This document shows positions 8,507 through 17,684 of a stretch of 64,000 nt of DNA, one piece after another. A model generated the notes under the pieces. That model was not told the origin of the DNA. It searched no databases and was given only the letters and a program-made list of their open reading frames with translations. Origin of the DNA: Acidobacteriota bacterium (GTDB lineage: Bacteria > Acidobacteriota > Terriglobia > Acidiferrales > UBA7541); the NCBI GenBank assembly GCA_016201285.1, contig JACQDE010000034.1:20071-84070 (forward strand), given 5' to 3'. Numbering within the stretch: position 1 is the first letter of the stretch; each line of letters opens with the position of its first letter. Both the position numbers and the translations under genes were made by a program.

Positions 8507-9328
8507 CTATGTTTTTTTCTTCGGGGGTTTGAGGCCGAGGACGGCCATCACCTTTTGCAGGTCTTTCCAGGCGTCGGGCTTGGCGGGGGGATTGCGCAGC
8601 AGATAGGCCGGGTGGAAGGTGGGCATCAGTCGGATGCCGCGGAAGTCGTACCACTGGCCGCGGATTTTGGTGATGGCGACGGGCGCAGCCAGCAGCGTCT
8701 GCACGGCGCAGGCACCGAGGCCGACCAGGACTTTCGGCTTGATGGCGTCAATCTGGCGGATGAGGAACGGCGAGCAGGTGGCGATCTCATCCTTTTCCGG
8801 GAGGCGGTTTTCCGGCGGGCGGCACTTCACCACGTTGGCGATGTAGACGTCATCGCGCTTCAGGCCCATCGCTTCGATCATCTGCGTGAGCAATTGCCCG
8901 GCACGGCCGACAAACGGGATGCCCTGCGCATCTTCGTCGGCGCCGGGGCCTTCGCCGACAAACATCAGCTCGGCCTGCGGGTTCCCCACGCCATACACAA
9001 TCGTGTTGCGATGTTGCGAGAGACGGCAGCGCGTGCAGTCACCAATGTCGGCGCGGATTTTTTCGAGCGAATCGTTTTCAACGCGGTCGAGGACCTCGAA
9101 GAGAGAGGGCGCCTGCTTGGCGGAAATCGGCGAAGGCGCAACGGGTGCAAGGGCGGGGCGGACACGCCCTTCGGCTGCGCTCAGGGCAGGCAGGTCCGCC
9201 CCTACGGATGCGGACACAGGAAGTTCGAGGGAGGCGCGGTCGGCGTAGAAGGGCGCAAGGCCCAGATCTTCGAAATAGGTGAGCCATGTTTCGAGTTTGG
9301 CGCGGGTGTCGGGAGTCATCCGAAACAT
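8507..9328 (-). CDS. udg: Family 4 uracil-DNA glycosylase (4Fe-4S)
   Basis: The enzyme removes uracil from DNA. The catalytic block [23 protein letters not shown] and the HPAYLLRNP motif are typical of thermophile-type family 4 UDGs, and four Cys residues (98, 101, 169, 185) fit the 4Fe-4S site. Residues about 41-62 ([20 protein letters not shown]) correspond exactly to a dispersed-repeat unit (CCCTTCGGCTGCGCTCAGGG in the DNA, about 9167-9187) lying in frame in the variable N-terminal region. The stop codon also lies in a repeat. The N-terminal 90 residues are otherwise unlike the conserved domain and probably flexible. Confidence 0.93.
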   Translation of the reverse strand: MFRMTPDTRAKLETWLTYFEDLGLAPFYADRASLELPVSASVGADLPALSAAEGRVRPALAPVAPSPISAKQAPSLFEVLDRVENDSLEKIRADIGDCTRCRLSQHRNTIVYGVGNPQAELMFVGEGPGADEDAQGIPFVGRAGQLLTQMIEAMGLKRDDVYIANVVKCRPPENRLPEKDEIATCSPFLIRQIDAIKPKVLVGLGACAVQTLLAAPVAITKIRGQWYDFRGIRLMPTFHPAYLLRNPPAKPDAWKDLQKVMAVLGLKPPKKKT

Positions 9329-9563
9329 TGTAGCGCGAGAAAGAGGAAGTTAGGAGGTAAGGAAGTAAGGAAATCAGAGCGGCCGGAGAAGGAGGATGGG
9401 CGAAGCGAGCTTCGTGCGAAAAAGCGGCGTCATCCCGAGGTGCCGGGACGCCGCACTCCAAGGCCGCGCCTGGCGGCGCGACGAAGGGCGCAGCAAGCAG
9501 CGCCCCCACGGAAACCCAGCACGCCGGCGCCAGGAAAGCGGAATGCCGGCCTAAAGGCCGCCT
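9329..9563. repeat. Repeat-rich gap between coaBC and udg
   Basis: This stretch contains a purine-rich AGGAAGTTAGGAGGTAAGGAAG tract (about 9350-9372), a GGCGTCATCCCGAGGTGCC-type unit (about 9427-9445), GC-rich repeat fragments, and a GATGCC-type palindrome ATGCCGGCCTAAAGGCCG plus CCTCTACA (9543-9568) that extends into coaBC and supplies its stop. No gene is visible. Confidence 0.6.
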
Positions 9564-10832
9564 CTACACAGCACGGCCACGGAGGCGGAGGACTTCGTCG
9601 AGGACGCGGTTGGCAACGTCGAACTTGCTCATTTTCGGCAAATTGATTTCACGAATATCGGAAGCCGAAGATGCCGGGCTAAAGCCCGGCGCTACATTTC
9701 CCGAAACGGCGCGGGCGTCGCGGGTGAAGATGGAGACGATGTTCGTTTCCGCGTCGAAGCCGGCGCCTTCCTGCGTGACATCGTTGGCCACGATGATGTC
9801 CGCGCCCTTCGCGCGCAGTTTCTCGCGGGCGTTTTCCGCAACGCGGTCGGTCTCCGCAGCGAAGCCCACAAGGATGCGGTTTCCCTTCGTGCGGGCCACG
9901 TCAGCCAGAATATCGGGCGTGGGCTCGAGTTCGAGCGTGGCGCGGCCGCTCGAGCGCTTCATCTTGCGGGTCGGCGCGGCAGCAGGACGATAGTCGGCGA
10001 CGGCGGCGGCCTTGATGATGACGGTGCATTCGGCAGCGCGGGCGAGCACGGCGCGGTGCATTTCCTCGGTGGTGCGCACGGAGACGCGCTCGACGCCGGG
10101 GGGCGGCTCGAGCTGCACGGGGCCGCTGACGAGAATCACGCGAGCGCCGCGGCGCGCGGCGGCGTCGGCGAGCGCGTAGCCCATCTTGCCGGACGAGCGG
10201 TTGGTGAGGAAGCGGACGGGGTCCACGTCCTCGCAGGTGGGGCCGGCGGTGACAAGGAGGGTTTCGCCCTCGAAGTCGTGGCGGATGCCGAGCAGCTCAC
10301 AGACTTTTTTCGCGATGGATTCGACGCCAGCGAGACGGCCGGCGCCAGTCATGCCGCAGGCGAGATAGCCTTCATCGGGCTCGACCACGTGCACGCCGCG
10401 GGCGCGCAGCGTTTCCAGGTTGGCTTGCGTGGCGGGATGCTCCCACATGTTGACGTTCATCGCCGGGGCAACGATCACAGGAACTTTCGTGGCGAGGTAA
10501 AGCGTGGAAAGAAAATCGTCGGCGATGCCGCCGGCGAGGCGCGCGAGGGTGTTGGCGGTGGCCGGCGCGATGACCAGCAGGTCAATGGACTGGGCGACGG
10601 CGATGTGTTCGATGGCGCTATCGATGTTGGCGGGCGCCTGGCCGGGCTCGGCGAACATTTCGGTGATGACTTTGCGGCCGGAGAGGGCGGCGAAGGTTAG
10701 CGGGGCGATGAACTGCTGCGCGCTGCGCGTCATCACCACCTGGACTTCGAGCCGCTCGAGCTGGAGACGGCGAACGAGCTCGGCAGCCTTGTAGGCCGCG
10801 ATGCCACCGGAAACGCCGAGCGCGACTCTCAT
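9564..10832 (-). CDS. coaBC: Bifunctional phosphopantothenoylcysteine decarboxylase / phosphopantothenate-cysteine ligase
   Basis: CoaBC performs two successive steps of coenzyme A synthesis. The N-terminal flavoprotein decarboxylase half has GVSGGIAAYKAAELVRRL, the catalytic His region SAIEHIAVAQS, PAMNVNMWEHPATQANL and the Cys flap ACGMTGAGRL. The C-terminal ligase half has TAGPTCEDVDPVRFLTNRSSGKMG and the GFAAET nucleotide site. Residues about 378-394 ([17 protein letters not shown]) are encoded by an intact GATGCCGGGCTAAAGCCCGG plus CGCTACA repeat (9670-9696), inserted in frame before the final helix. The stop TAG (9564-9566) is provided by a second copy. The gene is 15 bp after rpoZ, in the usual gmk-rpoZ-coaBC order. 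Confidence 0.97.
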   Translation of the reverse strand: MRVALGVSGGIAAYKAAELVRRLQLERLEVQVVMTRSAQQFIAPLTFAALSGRKVITEMFAEPGQAPANIDSAIEHIAVAQSIDLLVIAPATANTLARLAGGIADDFLSTLYLATKVPVIVAPAMNVNMWEHPATQANLETLRARGVHVVEPDEGYLACGMTGAGRLAGVESIAKKVCELLGIRHDFEGETLLVTAGPTCEDVDPVRFLTNRSSGKMGYALADAAARRGARVILVSGPVQLEPPPGVERVSVRTTEEMHRAVLARAAECTVIIKAAAVADYRPAAAPTRKMKRSSGRATLELEPTPDILADVARTKGNRILVGFAAETDRVAENAREKLRAKGADIIVANDVTQEGAGFDAETNIVSIFTRDARAVSGNVAPGFSPASSASDIREINLPKMSKFDVANRVLDEVLRLRGRAV

Positions 10833-10847
10833 GGCCGATGCGGCGCG

Positions 10848-11072
10848 CTACCCCTTGCGCCGCTTCCCCTCCTTCTCGTCCGGGGACAAGGGCAGTACGG
10901 GGAGCTCGTAGTCCAGCAAACCCTTCACGAGCTCTTCCCGGGCAATGCGCGTGGGCTTGCGGAGTTTGGAAGTATCAATCAAGGCGCGCGAGCCGGTCTG
11001 CAACTGGCGGGCGCGCCGCGAGACCACCACCACAAATGCGAATCTGCTTTCCGGTGCCTGCATAGGAGCCAT
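10848..11072 (-). CDS. rpoZ: DNA-directed RNA polymerase omega subunit
   Basis: Omega assists assembly of RNA polymerase and helps form a ppGpp site in some bacteria. The protein shows SRFAFVVVVSRRARQLQ, close to the family's RF-LV-v-KRARQL block, then LRKPTRIAREELVKGLLDYE, the omega C-terminal pattern. I place the start at the ATG at 11072, eight bases after the gmk stop. The Shine-Dalgarno GGAGG is formed by the last codons of gmk. A TTG at 11090 would add six residues and overlap gmk. The order yicC-gmk-rpoZ-coaBC is conserved across many bacteria. Confidence 0.92.
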   Translation of the reverse strand: MAPMQAPESRFAFVVVVSRRARQLQTGSRALIDTSKLRKPTRIAREELVKGLLDYELPVLPLSPDEKEGKRRKG

Positions 11073-11079
11073 TCGGACG

Positions 11080-11703
11080 TTAGCCTCCAAAGGAGTCCAA
11101 AATCTTTCGAATCCGTTCGTCGTTCATCGCGCGGGCGCAACGCGCGGCCAGGGCAATGGCCTGGACTTCGCGGCCGGCGCGCTCGAGATCGTCATTGACC
11201 ACGACATAGTCGTAGTCCGTGTAACACTGCATTTCCTGCCGGGCGCGTTCGAGCCGACGGGCGATCTCCTCTTCCGAATCGGCGCCGCGGGCGCGGATGC
11301 GGGTTTCCAGTTCCTGCCGGGACGGCGGCAGGATGAAAATGGCAACGGCATCGCGCAGCTTCAGCTTGACCTGCTCGGCGCCCTGGACGTCAATCTCCAG
11401 GACGAGGTCGAGTGCCTTCCGGCGCGCTTCCTCGAACCAGCGGCGCGGCGTGCCATAGGAATGCCGACCGAAGACGCGGGCGTGCTCGAGAAACTCGCCG
11501 CGCTCGACCATACGCTCGAACTCTTCCGCCGAGACGAAATTGTACCATTCTCCGTCCCTTTCGTTCGAGCGGGGCCGGCGCGTGGTGCAGGAAATGGAGA
11601 GCAGGGTGCCCGGAAGCTCCAGCAGCTTCTTGACGAGCGTGGATTTGCCGGAGCCGGACGGCCCGGAAACGATGAGTACCCGCGGATCCCGCTGAGAGGT
11701 CAT
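11080..11703 (-). CDS. gmk: Guanylate kinase
   Basis: Gmk phosphorylates GMP to GDP. The P-loop GPSGSGKSTL near the N-terminus is followed by SCTTRRPRSNERDGEWYNFVS, the GMP-binding region, and LVLEIDVQGAEQVK with the IDVQG signature; the lid region RLERARQEMQ is present. I choose the ATG at 11703 over a GTG at 11709 that overlaps the yicC stop. Its stop (TAA, 11080-11082) lies eight bases before the rpoZ start, consistent with translational coupling. Confidence 0.96.
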   Translation of the reverse strand: MTSQRDPRVLIVSGPSGSGKSTLVKKLLELPGTLLSISCTTRRPRSNERDGEWYNFVSAEEFERMVERGEFLEHARVFGRHSYGTPRRWFEEARRKALDLVLEIDVQGAEQVKLKLRDAVAIFILPPSRQELETRIRARGADSEEEIARRLERARQEMQCYTDYDYVVVNDDLERAGREVQAIALAARCARAMNDERIRKILDSFGG

Positions 11704-11705
11704 GT

Positions 11706-12611
11706 TCACTCGATGTTCTGCACTTGTTCGCGCAATTTCTCGATCAGGGACTTCACTTCCAGGGCCAGATCGGTGATGGCCAGGCCTTCGGTCTCGACGC
11801 CGGGCGTCTTGGAAAGCATGGTGTTGGCTTCGCGCTGCATTTCCTGCAGCAGGAAGTCGAGCTTTTTCCCCGCTTCGCCGGAGCCGGCGAGGAGTTTTTC
11901 GAACTGCTGCACGTGGCTGCGAAGGCGCGAGATTTCCTCGCAGATGTCGCCGCGCTCGGCGAGCACGGCGGCCTCCTGGGCGATGCGCGCGGGGTCCATC
12001 GGCACAGTGCCCATCAATTCCTTCAAGCGCGCCTCGAGGCGGCGGGCGTAGGCCGGGCGAACGCGCCCGGCGAGCTCCTCGATGCGCGAGGAGTGTTCGG
12101 TGATGGAAAGCAGCCGCGCGGACATTTCCTCGGCGAGGTGGCGGCCTTCGGAGCAGCGCATCTCTTCGAGACGCGCCAGGGCTTCTTCGAGGCAGGCGGT
12201 GATGCGTTCACCCAGCACATCAGAATTCTCGTGGGTCAAGGCGGCGGCCGAGTCAATCACGCCGGGCAGGCGGAGAATCGCGGCGAGATCCGGCTCGGCG
12301 CTCATATTGAATTGCTTGCGCAACGCTTCAGCAGCGCTCAGGTAAGCGGCGGCAATTTCGCGATTGACGTGCACCGCGGCGGGACCGGCGGGCTCAAAGT
12401 GCAGGGTGACATCCACGTGGCCGCGGCGAACGCGGTTGCGCATCGCCTGGCGGATGCGCGGCTCGAAGGCTTCGAAGCCATCCGGCAGGCGGAGGTGCAG
12501 ATCGAGAAAACGGTGGTTGACGCTGCGCAGGCTGATGCGCAGCGCCCAGCCCTCCTGCTCGACGCGCGCTTGCGCGTAGCCGGTCATCGATTTGAGCGCA
12601 GCGTGCGGCAT
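11706..12611 (-). CDS. yicC: YicC/YloC family endoribonuclease
   Basis: The 301-residue protein begins LKSMTGYAQARVEQEG, the hallmark of YicC, continues with SVNHRFLDLHLRLP, and ends with a conserved C-terminal block containing EKLLAGSGEAGKKLDFLLQEMQREANTMLSK. YicC-type proteins are endoribonucleases reported to act on certain RNAs. The start ATG at 12611 shares one base with the stop of the upstream transporter (TGATG), so the two are probably translationally coupled. The downstream neighbour is gmk, as in many genomes. Confidence 0.93.
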   Translation of the reverse strand: MPHAALKSMTGYAQARVEQEGWALRISLRSVNHRFLDLHLRLPDGFEAFEPRIRQAMRNRVRRGHVDVTLHFEPAGPAAVHVNREIAAAYLSAAEALRKQFNMSAEPDLAAILRLPGVIDSAAALTHENSDVLGERITACLEEALARLEEMRCSEGRHLAEEMSARLLSITEHSSRIEELAGRVRPAYARRLEARLKELMGTVPMDPARIAQEAAVLAERGDICEEISRLRSHVQQFEKLLAGSGEAGKKLDFLLQEMQREANTMLSKTPGVETEGLAITDLALEVKSLIEKLREQVQNIE

Positions 12612-14485
12612 CACGGGAGCGGCCCCGCCGGGAGCGCGGCGTGGTCCGCGTCCGCAAATTGTAACTCATAGAGGCGCGCATAGGCGCCGCCGCTGGCAAG
12701 TAATTGTTCGTGGGTGCCGGATTCGCGAATGGTGCCGTCTTCGAGGACGACGATCTTGTCCGCGCGGCGGATGGTGGAAAGGCGGTGCGCGATGACGAAG
12801 ACGGTGCGGCCGGTCATCAAATTGGCGAGCGCGCGCTGCACGAGCAGCTCGGATTCGGAGTCGAGCTCGGAGGTGGCTTCGTCGAGAATGAGGATGGGCG
12901 AATTCTTCAGCAGGGCGCGGGCGATGGCGAGGCGCTGGCGCTGGCCGCCGGAAAGACGCTGGCCGCGCTCGCCAAGCATGGTGTGGTAGCCCTGCGGCAA
13001 TTCAAGGATGAAGTCGTGGGCCAGAGCGGCCTGGGCGGCGGCGAAGACGCGGGCCTCGGGCATTTCAGGACGGCCATAACAGATGTTGTTCCAGACGGTG
13101 TCGTTGAAGAGGATGGTCTCCTGGGTGACAATGGCCATCTGCGCGCGGAGCGAACGCAGGGTGACGTCGCGGACGTCAATGCCGTCAATGCGGACCGTGC
13201 CGGCGGTGACTTCGTGGAAGCGCGGCAGGAGGTTGACGAGAGTGGTCTTGCCGGCGCCGCTCAAGCCGACGATGGCGACGACTTCGCCGGCGGTGACGCT
13301 GAAGTGGATGCCCTTCAGCACGGAGCCGTTGCCGCCCTCGTAGGAAAAGCTGACGCTGTCGAATTCGACGGAGCGGGAGAACGGCGGCAGGACGCGTGCG
13401 CCGGGCTGCTGGGAGACTTCCTCCTGCAAATCGAGGTACTGGAAGACTTGCGTGGTGGCGCCGAGGCCCTGTTGAAAGAGCTGGTAAATGCCGCCCAGCC
13501 GCTTAATGGGGGTGTAAATCTGAAGCAGCGCGAAGACAAAGACCATGAAGTCGCCCGTGGTCATCACACCCTTGTTGATTTTGTCGCGGGCGTAGAGCAG
13601 GACCATGACAAAGACCACCGCACCCAGCAGCTCCATCAAAGGCGAGGTCAGGGCATAGGCGCGGATCCAGCGCATGTTTTCGCGCAGCCAGCGACGAGCG
13701 ATGGAGCGGAACTTGCCGATTTCGAAGTCCTCCATGCCGAAGGCCTTCACCACGCGGTTGCCGCTCGCGGTTTCCTGAAGGACTTGGCTCAGCTCGCCCA
13801 AGCGCGCCTGGCTAGCCTGCGAGGACTGACGGATGCGGCGGCCGAGCCGCGTGACGGGAATGATGACGAGAGGAACGAAAATCATCGATCCGACGGCCAG
13901 CTTCCAATCTTTCATGAAGAGAACGGCGAGAAAGCCGAGGAGCGAGAACGACTGGCGAAAAAAATCAGCGAGCCATTCGGAGAGCACGCCGCGGACGCGT
14001 TCGACGTCGCTGATCACGGCGGACATCAGCCGGCCGGTGGGATTGTGCTGGAAGAAGCCGATGGGCTGGCGGATCAACTTGGCATAGACGCGGTTGCGCA
14101 AGTCGGTGACACCGGCGTGACCGACATACTGGATCATCGTGTTGCCGAAAAATTCGGCGAGCCCTTTGCCGAGAAACACCACGACGAGCGAAATGGAGAG
14201 AATCGTCCACACATGGCGGATGGTGGCCGGGAAGAAGGAGTTCAGGTAAACGGTGTAGTTCGTCCAGGGAATGGTGAGCAGGGCCAGCCGGGAATCCGGG
14301 GCGTGGGGATCGAGGACGCGGTCCACCACCGGCTTGATCATCAGCGCGGTGGTGGCTTCGCCGACACCGACCAGAGCCATCAACGCGACGGCGAAGGCGA
14401 GGCGGCCGGAGTAAGGCCGCACGTAGCGAAGCAGCCGCCGGATTTCACCGCGGGATTCCACGAGCAGGCATCCTCCGTGGAGCAA
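12611..14485 (-). CDS. msbA: MsbA-type lipid exporter ABC transporter (fused membrane and ATPase domains)
   Basis: This 624-residue half-transporter contains an N-terminal six-helix type IV exporter domain (residues about 20-330; for example FFQHNPTGRLMSAVISDVERVRG) and a C-terminal nucleotide-binding domain with Walker A VGLSGAGKTTLVN, signature LSGGQRQRLAIARALLK, Walker B ILILDEATSELD and the H-loop VIAHRLSTI. The best fit is MsbA, which flips lipid A-core across the inner membrane as a homodimer. The same array carries lptB and an LptC/LptA-like gene, which supports an LPS role, but a general lipid or drug exporter cannot be excluded from sequence alone. Confidence 0.88.
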   Translation of the reverse strand: MLHGGCLLVESRGEIRRLLRYVRPYSGRLAFAVALMALVGVGEATTALMIKPVVDRVLDPHAPDSRLALLTIPWTNYTVYLNSFFPATIRHVWTILSISLVVVFLGKGLAEFFGNTMIQYVGHAGVTDLRNRVYAKLIRQPIGFFQHNPTGRLMSAVISDVERVRGVLSEWLADFFRQSFSLLGFLAVLFMKDWKLAVGSMIFVPLVIIPVTRLGRRIRQSSQASQARLGELSQVLQETASGNRVVKAFGMEDFEIGKFRSIARRWLRENMRWIRAYALTSPLMELLGAVVFVMVLLYARDKINKGVMTTGDFMVFVFALLQIYTPIKRLGGIYQLFQQGLGATTQVFQYLDLQEEVSQQPGARVLPPFSRSVEFDSVSFSYEGGNGSVLKGIHFSVTAGEVVAIVGLSGAGKTTLVNLLPRFHEVTAGTVRIDGIDVRDVTLRSLRAQMAIVTQETILFNDTVWNNICYGRPEMPEARVFAAAQAALAHDFILELPQGYHTMLGERGQRLSGGQRQRLAIARALLKNSPILILDEATSELDSESELLVQRALANLMTGRTVFVIAHRLSTIRRADKIVVLEDGTIRESGTHEQLLASGGAYARLYELQFADADHAALPAGPLP

Positions 14486-14533
14486 GAAACGCTGTGCGCA
14501 AAACGGTTACGCTATGTGCCGCATCCGGAAAAG

Positions 14534-15418
14534 TCAAGGCGCGGACTTTTCCATGTCGCGGTGCGACACCTTCACCGCATAGCCGCGCTTCTCGAGCGCG
14601 CGGCGCAGGGCTTCGGTCATCATCACCGAGCGGTGACGCCCGCCGGTGCAGCCGAACGCAATCGTCAGATAACTCTTCCCTTCCCGGATGTAGTGCGGGA
14701 TGAGGTACGCGAGCAAGGCATCCATGCGCCGCAGGAATTCTCCGGTCTGCGGGAACGAGCGGATGTAGCCGGCCACGCGCGGGTCGCGTCCCGTCAGACG
14801 GCGCAGCGAGGCCACGAAGTGCGGGTTGGGCAGGAAGCGCACGTCGATGACGAGGTCCGCATCGGTGGGCACGCCGAAGCGAAAGCCAAAGCTGGCGAGG
14901 GAAACGAGGAGCGGACGGCGGCGCGGGTTCTGGAAGCGGTCGGTGATGAACTGGCGCAACTCATGAACATTGAACTTGGTGGTGTCAATGATCAGGTCGG
15001 CGATCTTGCGAATGGGCGCCATGAGGCGGCGCTCGAGGTGAATGCCTTCGCGGACGGAGAGCTCGCGGCCAAGCGGGTGGGGGCGGCGCGTTTCCGAAAA
15101 GCGGCGGACAAGAGCTTCGTCACCGGCCTCGATGAAGACGAGCGTGGCCGGATGGTCCTTGCGAAGCTTTTTATAGATGGCGGGGAGGCGGGCGAGCTTG
15201 TCGCCTTCGCGGGCGTCTACGAGCAGCGCGGCGCGCTCGATCTCGCCACCGCCCTCGGCGTAGAGTTCGCTGAACTTGGCGATAAGGTCCACGGGGAGGT
15301 TATCGACGCAGTAGAAGCCGAGGTCCTCGAAGGTGCGCAGGACGGAGCCTTTGCCGGAGCCGCTGAGGCCCGTGAGGAGCACAAGCTGGCGGAAACCGCG
15401 TGTCGCGTCGCGCTTCAC
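14534..15418 (-). CDS. rapZ: RapZ/YvcJ family nucleotide-binding RNase adapter protein
   Basis: The protein carries Walker A GLSGSGKGSVLRTFEDLGFYC followed by VDNLPVDL, and the C-terminal sensing domain with IAFGCTGGRHRSVMMTEALRRAL, both diagnostic of RapZ/YvcJ. In enterobacteria RapZ delivers the small RNA GlmZ to RNase E and so controls glucosamine-6-phosphate synthase. Whether that circuit exists here is unknown. It starts with GTG at 15418, ten bases after the rpoN stop; rpoN-rapZ linkage is a conserved arrangement. The hpf and ptsN genes that separate them in proteobacteria are missing. Confidence 0.94.
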   Translation of the reverse strand: MKRDATRGFRQLVLLTGLSGSGKGSVLRTFEDLGFYCVDNLPVDLIAKFSELYAEGGGEIERAALLVDAREGDKLARLPAIYKKLRKDHPATLVFIEAGDEALVRRFSETRRPHPLGRELSVREGIHLERRLMAPIRKIADLIIDTTKFNVHELRQFITDRFQNPRRRPLLVSLASFGFRFGVPTDADLVIDVRFLPNPHFVASLRRLTGRDPRVAGYIRSFPQTGEFLRRMDALLAYLIPHYIREGKSYLTIAFGCTGGRHRSVMMTEALRRALEKRGYAVKVSHRDMEKSAP

Positions 15419-15428
15419 TGTGCGGCGC

Positions 15429-16868
15429 CTATGACTTCACCCGGCGCTGGTGAGTGCTGGGGATGCGCAGGTCCTCGCGGTACTTGGCGACGGTGCGGCG
15501 CGTGACGCGCACGCCCTCTTCTTCAAGCCGCTTGGCAATCTGCTCGTCGGTGAGCGGGTGGACGGAATCCTCTTCCTCGATCATCTTCTTGACGCGGCGC
15601 TTGAGCGTCATCAAGGAGATGTTGCCGCCCTCGGGCCCGTTGACGGATTCGGAGAAAAAGAAGCGCAGTTCGTAAACGCCCTGGGGCGTATGCGCGTACT
15701 TGCTGGCCACCGCGCGGCTGACGGTGGAGGGGTGCACGCCGACTTCCTCGGCGACTTCCTTGATCATCATGGGCTTGATGTAGTCCATGCCGAAATCGAG
15801 AAACTCGTGCTGGCGGCGGATGATGGACTGACAGACCCTGACGATGGTGTGTTTGCGCTGCTCGATGTTCTTGATGAGCTGGATGGCGGCGCTGAAGCGC
15901 TCCTTGACGTAGTTGCGAACGTCGCGGTCGGCGGCGTCGCGGGCGAGCAGGCGGCGGTACACGGGGCTCAAGCGCAACTGCGGCAGGTCGTCCTCGTTCA
16001 TGAAGACCTGCCATTCGTCGTCCACCTTGCGGAAGTGGACGTCCGGCTCGACCAGGCGGGCCTCGGTCTTGTTGTAACGGAGGCCGGGGCGCGGATCGAG
16101 CTTCTTGATGACGTCCACGGCGCGCTTGACCAGCTCGACGGGACGGTTGAGCGCGCGGGCAATTTCCTTGAATTGATTGTTCTGGATCGATTTCAGGTGA
16201 TCGGAAACGATCTGTTGGGCCAGGGTGTTGCCGGGGTCAAACGCCTTGAGCTGGAGCAACAGGCACTCGCGCAGGTCGCGGGCGGCCACGCCGATGGGGT
16301 CGAACTCGTGCACGACGGCGAGGGCTTCCTCGACGTCGTCCGTCGAATAATTGCCGGCGGCGGCAATTTCCTCGAACGTGGCGGTGAGGTAGCCGTTTTC
16401 GTCGAGGTTGCCGATGATGGTTTCGGCAACCTCGCGGACGGTTTCGCTGCAGATGCTGACGCGCAACTGCCACTCCAGATGCACGGCCAGGCTTTGCGGA
16501 GAGGAGAGGAATTTTTCGAAGGAGGGCCGCTCGATTTCTTCGCGTTCCTGGTGGGAATTGTCGGCGCCGGTATCGAGATACTGGCTGAAGAAGGAGCCGA
16601 TATCGAATTCGTCGAAGGGGTTGGCGGCTTCCGTTTCGGGGACTTTCTCGGTCTCCGCCTTGACGAAGGTTTCGTCGGTGTAGTTTTCGCTGGCCAGGCC
16701 GTCGTCGCCGACTTCCTCGAGCACCGGGTTGGCGACCATCTCCTGATTGATCATCTCGCGCAGCTCGAGGCGGTTGAGCGCGAGCACGCTGACCATCTGA
16801 ACCAGACCCGGGGTGAGGATCTGCTTCTGCGTGACCTTCAGGTGGAGCCTTGGCTGCAGCCAGTTCAT
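15429..16868 (-). CDS. rpoN: RNA polymerase sigma-54 factor
   Basis: Sigma-54 recognises -24/-12 promoters and needs an AAA+ activator. The N-terminal region I is glutamine/leucine-rich (LHLKVTQKQILTPGLVQMVSVLALNRLELREMI), the acidic region II follows (residues about 50-115), and the C-terminus has the DNA-binding helix-turn-helix (VAEEVGVHPSTVSRAVASKY) and the RpoN box TRRTVAKYREDLRIPS. Its length of 479 residues is normal. It follows lptB at 84 bp. A candidate sigma-54 promoter is described upstream of the third pilin cassette at about 60969-60984. Confidence 0.97.
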   Translation of the reverse strand: MNWLQPRLHLKVTQKQILTPGLVQMVSVLALNRLELREMINQEMVANPVLEEVGDDGLASENYTDETFVKAETEKVPETEAANPFDEFDIGSFFSQYLDTGADNSHQEREEIERPSFEKFLSSPQSLAVHLEWQLRVSICSETVREVAETIIGNLDENGYLTATFEEIAAAGNYSTDDVEEALAVVHEFDPIGVAARDLRECLLLQLKAFDPGNTLAQQIVSDHLKSIQNNQFKEIARALNRPVELVKRAVDVIKKLDPRPGLRYNKTEARLVEPDVHFRKVDDEWQVFMNEDDLPQLRLSPVYRRLLARDAADRDVRNYVKERFSAAIQLIKNIEQRKHTIVRVCQSIIRRQHEFLDFGMDYIKPMMIKEVAEEVGVHPSTVSRAVASKYAHTPQGVYELRFFFSESVNGPEGGNISLMTLKRRVKKMIEEEDSVHPLTDEQIAKRLEEEGVRVTRRTVAKYREDLRIPSTHQRRVKS

Positions 16869-16952
16869 CGGTTTATGCGCCCGCCTCGGCGGGCCCTGCC
16901 ACCTCTACTACCTATACTTTCGGCTGTTGGCGACGGGAACAAGAGCGCCATT

Positions 16953-17678
16953 TCAATTCAGCGTGAAGTGATCGCCGAGATACACGCGGCGCACTTCGGG
17001 ATCCTGGCTCAGATCCGCCGGACGGCCGGCCCGGAAGATCCGGCCCTCATTGATAATATACGCCCGATCGGTGACGCGCAGGGTTTCGCGGACGTTGTGG
17101 TCGGTCATGAGCACACCGATGCCGGCATTGCGCAGGCCGGCGATGGTCTTCTGCAACTCGATGACGGTCACGGGGTCAATGCCGGAGAAGGGCTCGTCGA
17201 GCAGGATGAACTGGGGCTCGAGCACGAGCGAGCGGGCGATCTCCAGACGGCGGCGCTCGCCGCCGGAGAGGGTGTAGGCCTGGTTATAGCGCACGGTTTC
17301 GAGGCCCAACTGAGCAAGCAGCTCTTCCAGACGGTCGCGGCGCTGCTCGGGGGTCAAAGGCAAGGTCTCCAGCACTGCGAGCAGGTTTTCCTCGACGGTC
17401 AATTTTCTGAAAACCGAGGGCTCCTGGGGAAGGTAGCTGATGCCGCTGCGGGCGCGGAGGTACATGGGGAGGTCGGTGATGTCTTCCCCATCCAGGAGCA
17501 CACGCCCCGTATCCGGACGGGCCAGACCGACGAGGATATAGAAGGTAGTCGTCTTGCCGGCGCCGTTCGGGCCAAGCAGCCCTACCACCTCGCCCTGCGC
17601 TATTTCCAGGTCAAGATTGTCAACAACCGTACGCCCACGGTAGGACTTGCGCAGTTCGAGGGCTTGGAGCTTCGGCAT
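16953..17678 (-). CDS. lptB: LPS export ABC transporter ATP-binding protein LptB
   Basis: LptB is the ATPase of the LptBFGC complex that extracts LPS from the inner membrane. The 241-residue protein has Walker [21 protein letters not shown], the Q-loop [18 protein letters not shown], signature [15 protein letters not shown], Walker [13 protein letters not shown] and the H-loop [10 protein letters not shown], the last two being close to LptB rather than general ABC ATPases. It lies six bases after the LptC/LptA-like gene and before rpoN, an order shared with proteobacterial lptA-lptB-rpoN loci. LptF and LptG are not in the window. Confidence 0.95.
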   Translation of the reverse strand: MPKLQALELRKSYRGRTVVDNLDLEIAQGEVVGLLGPNGAGKTTTFYILVGLARPDTGRVLLDGEDITDLPMYLRARSGISYLPQEPSVFRKLTVEENLLAVLETLPLTPEQRRDRLEELLAQLGLETVRYNQAYTLSGGERRRLEIARSLVLEPQFILLDEPFSGIDPVTVIELQKTIAGLRNAGIGVLMTDHNVRETLRVTDRAYIINEGRIFRAGRPADLSQDPEVRRVYLGDHFTLN

Positions 17679-17684
17679 AGGGGT

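Noticed and set aside
12704..15505. Very long plus-strand open frame opposite msbA and rapZ
   Set aside because: It is a codon-bias shadow in GC-rich DNA: its product is compositionally odd and the opposite strand has two clearly conserved genes.
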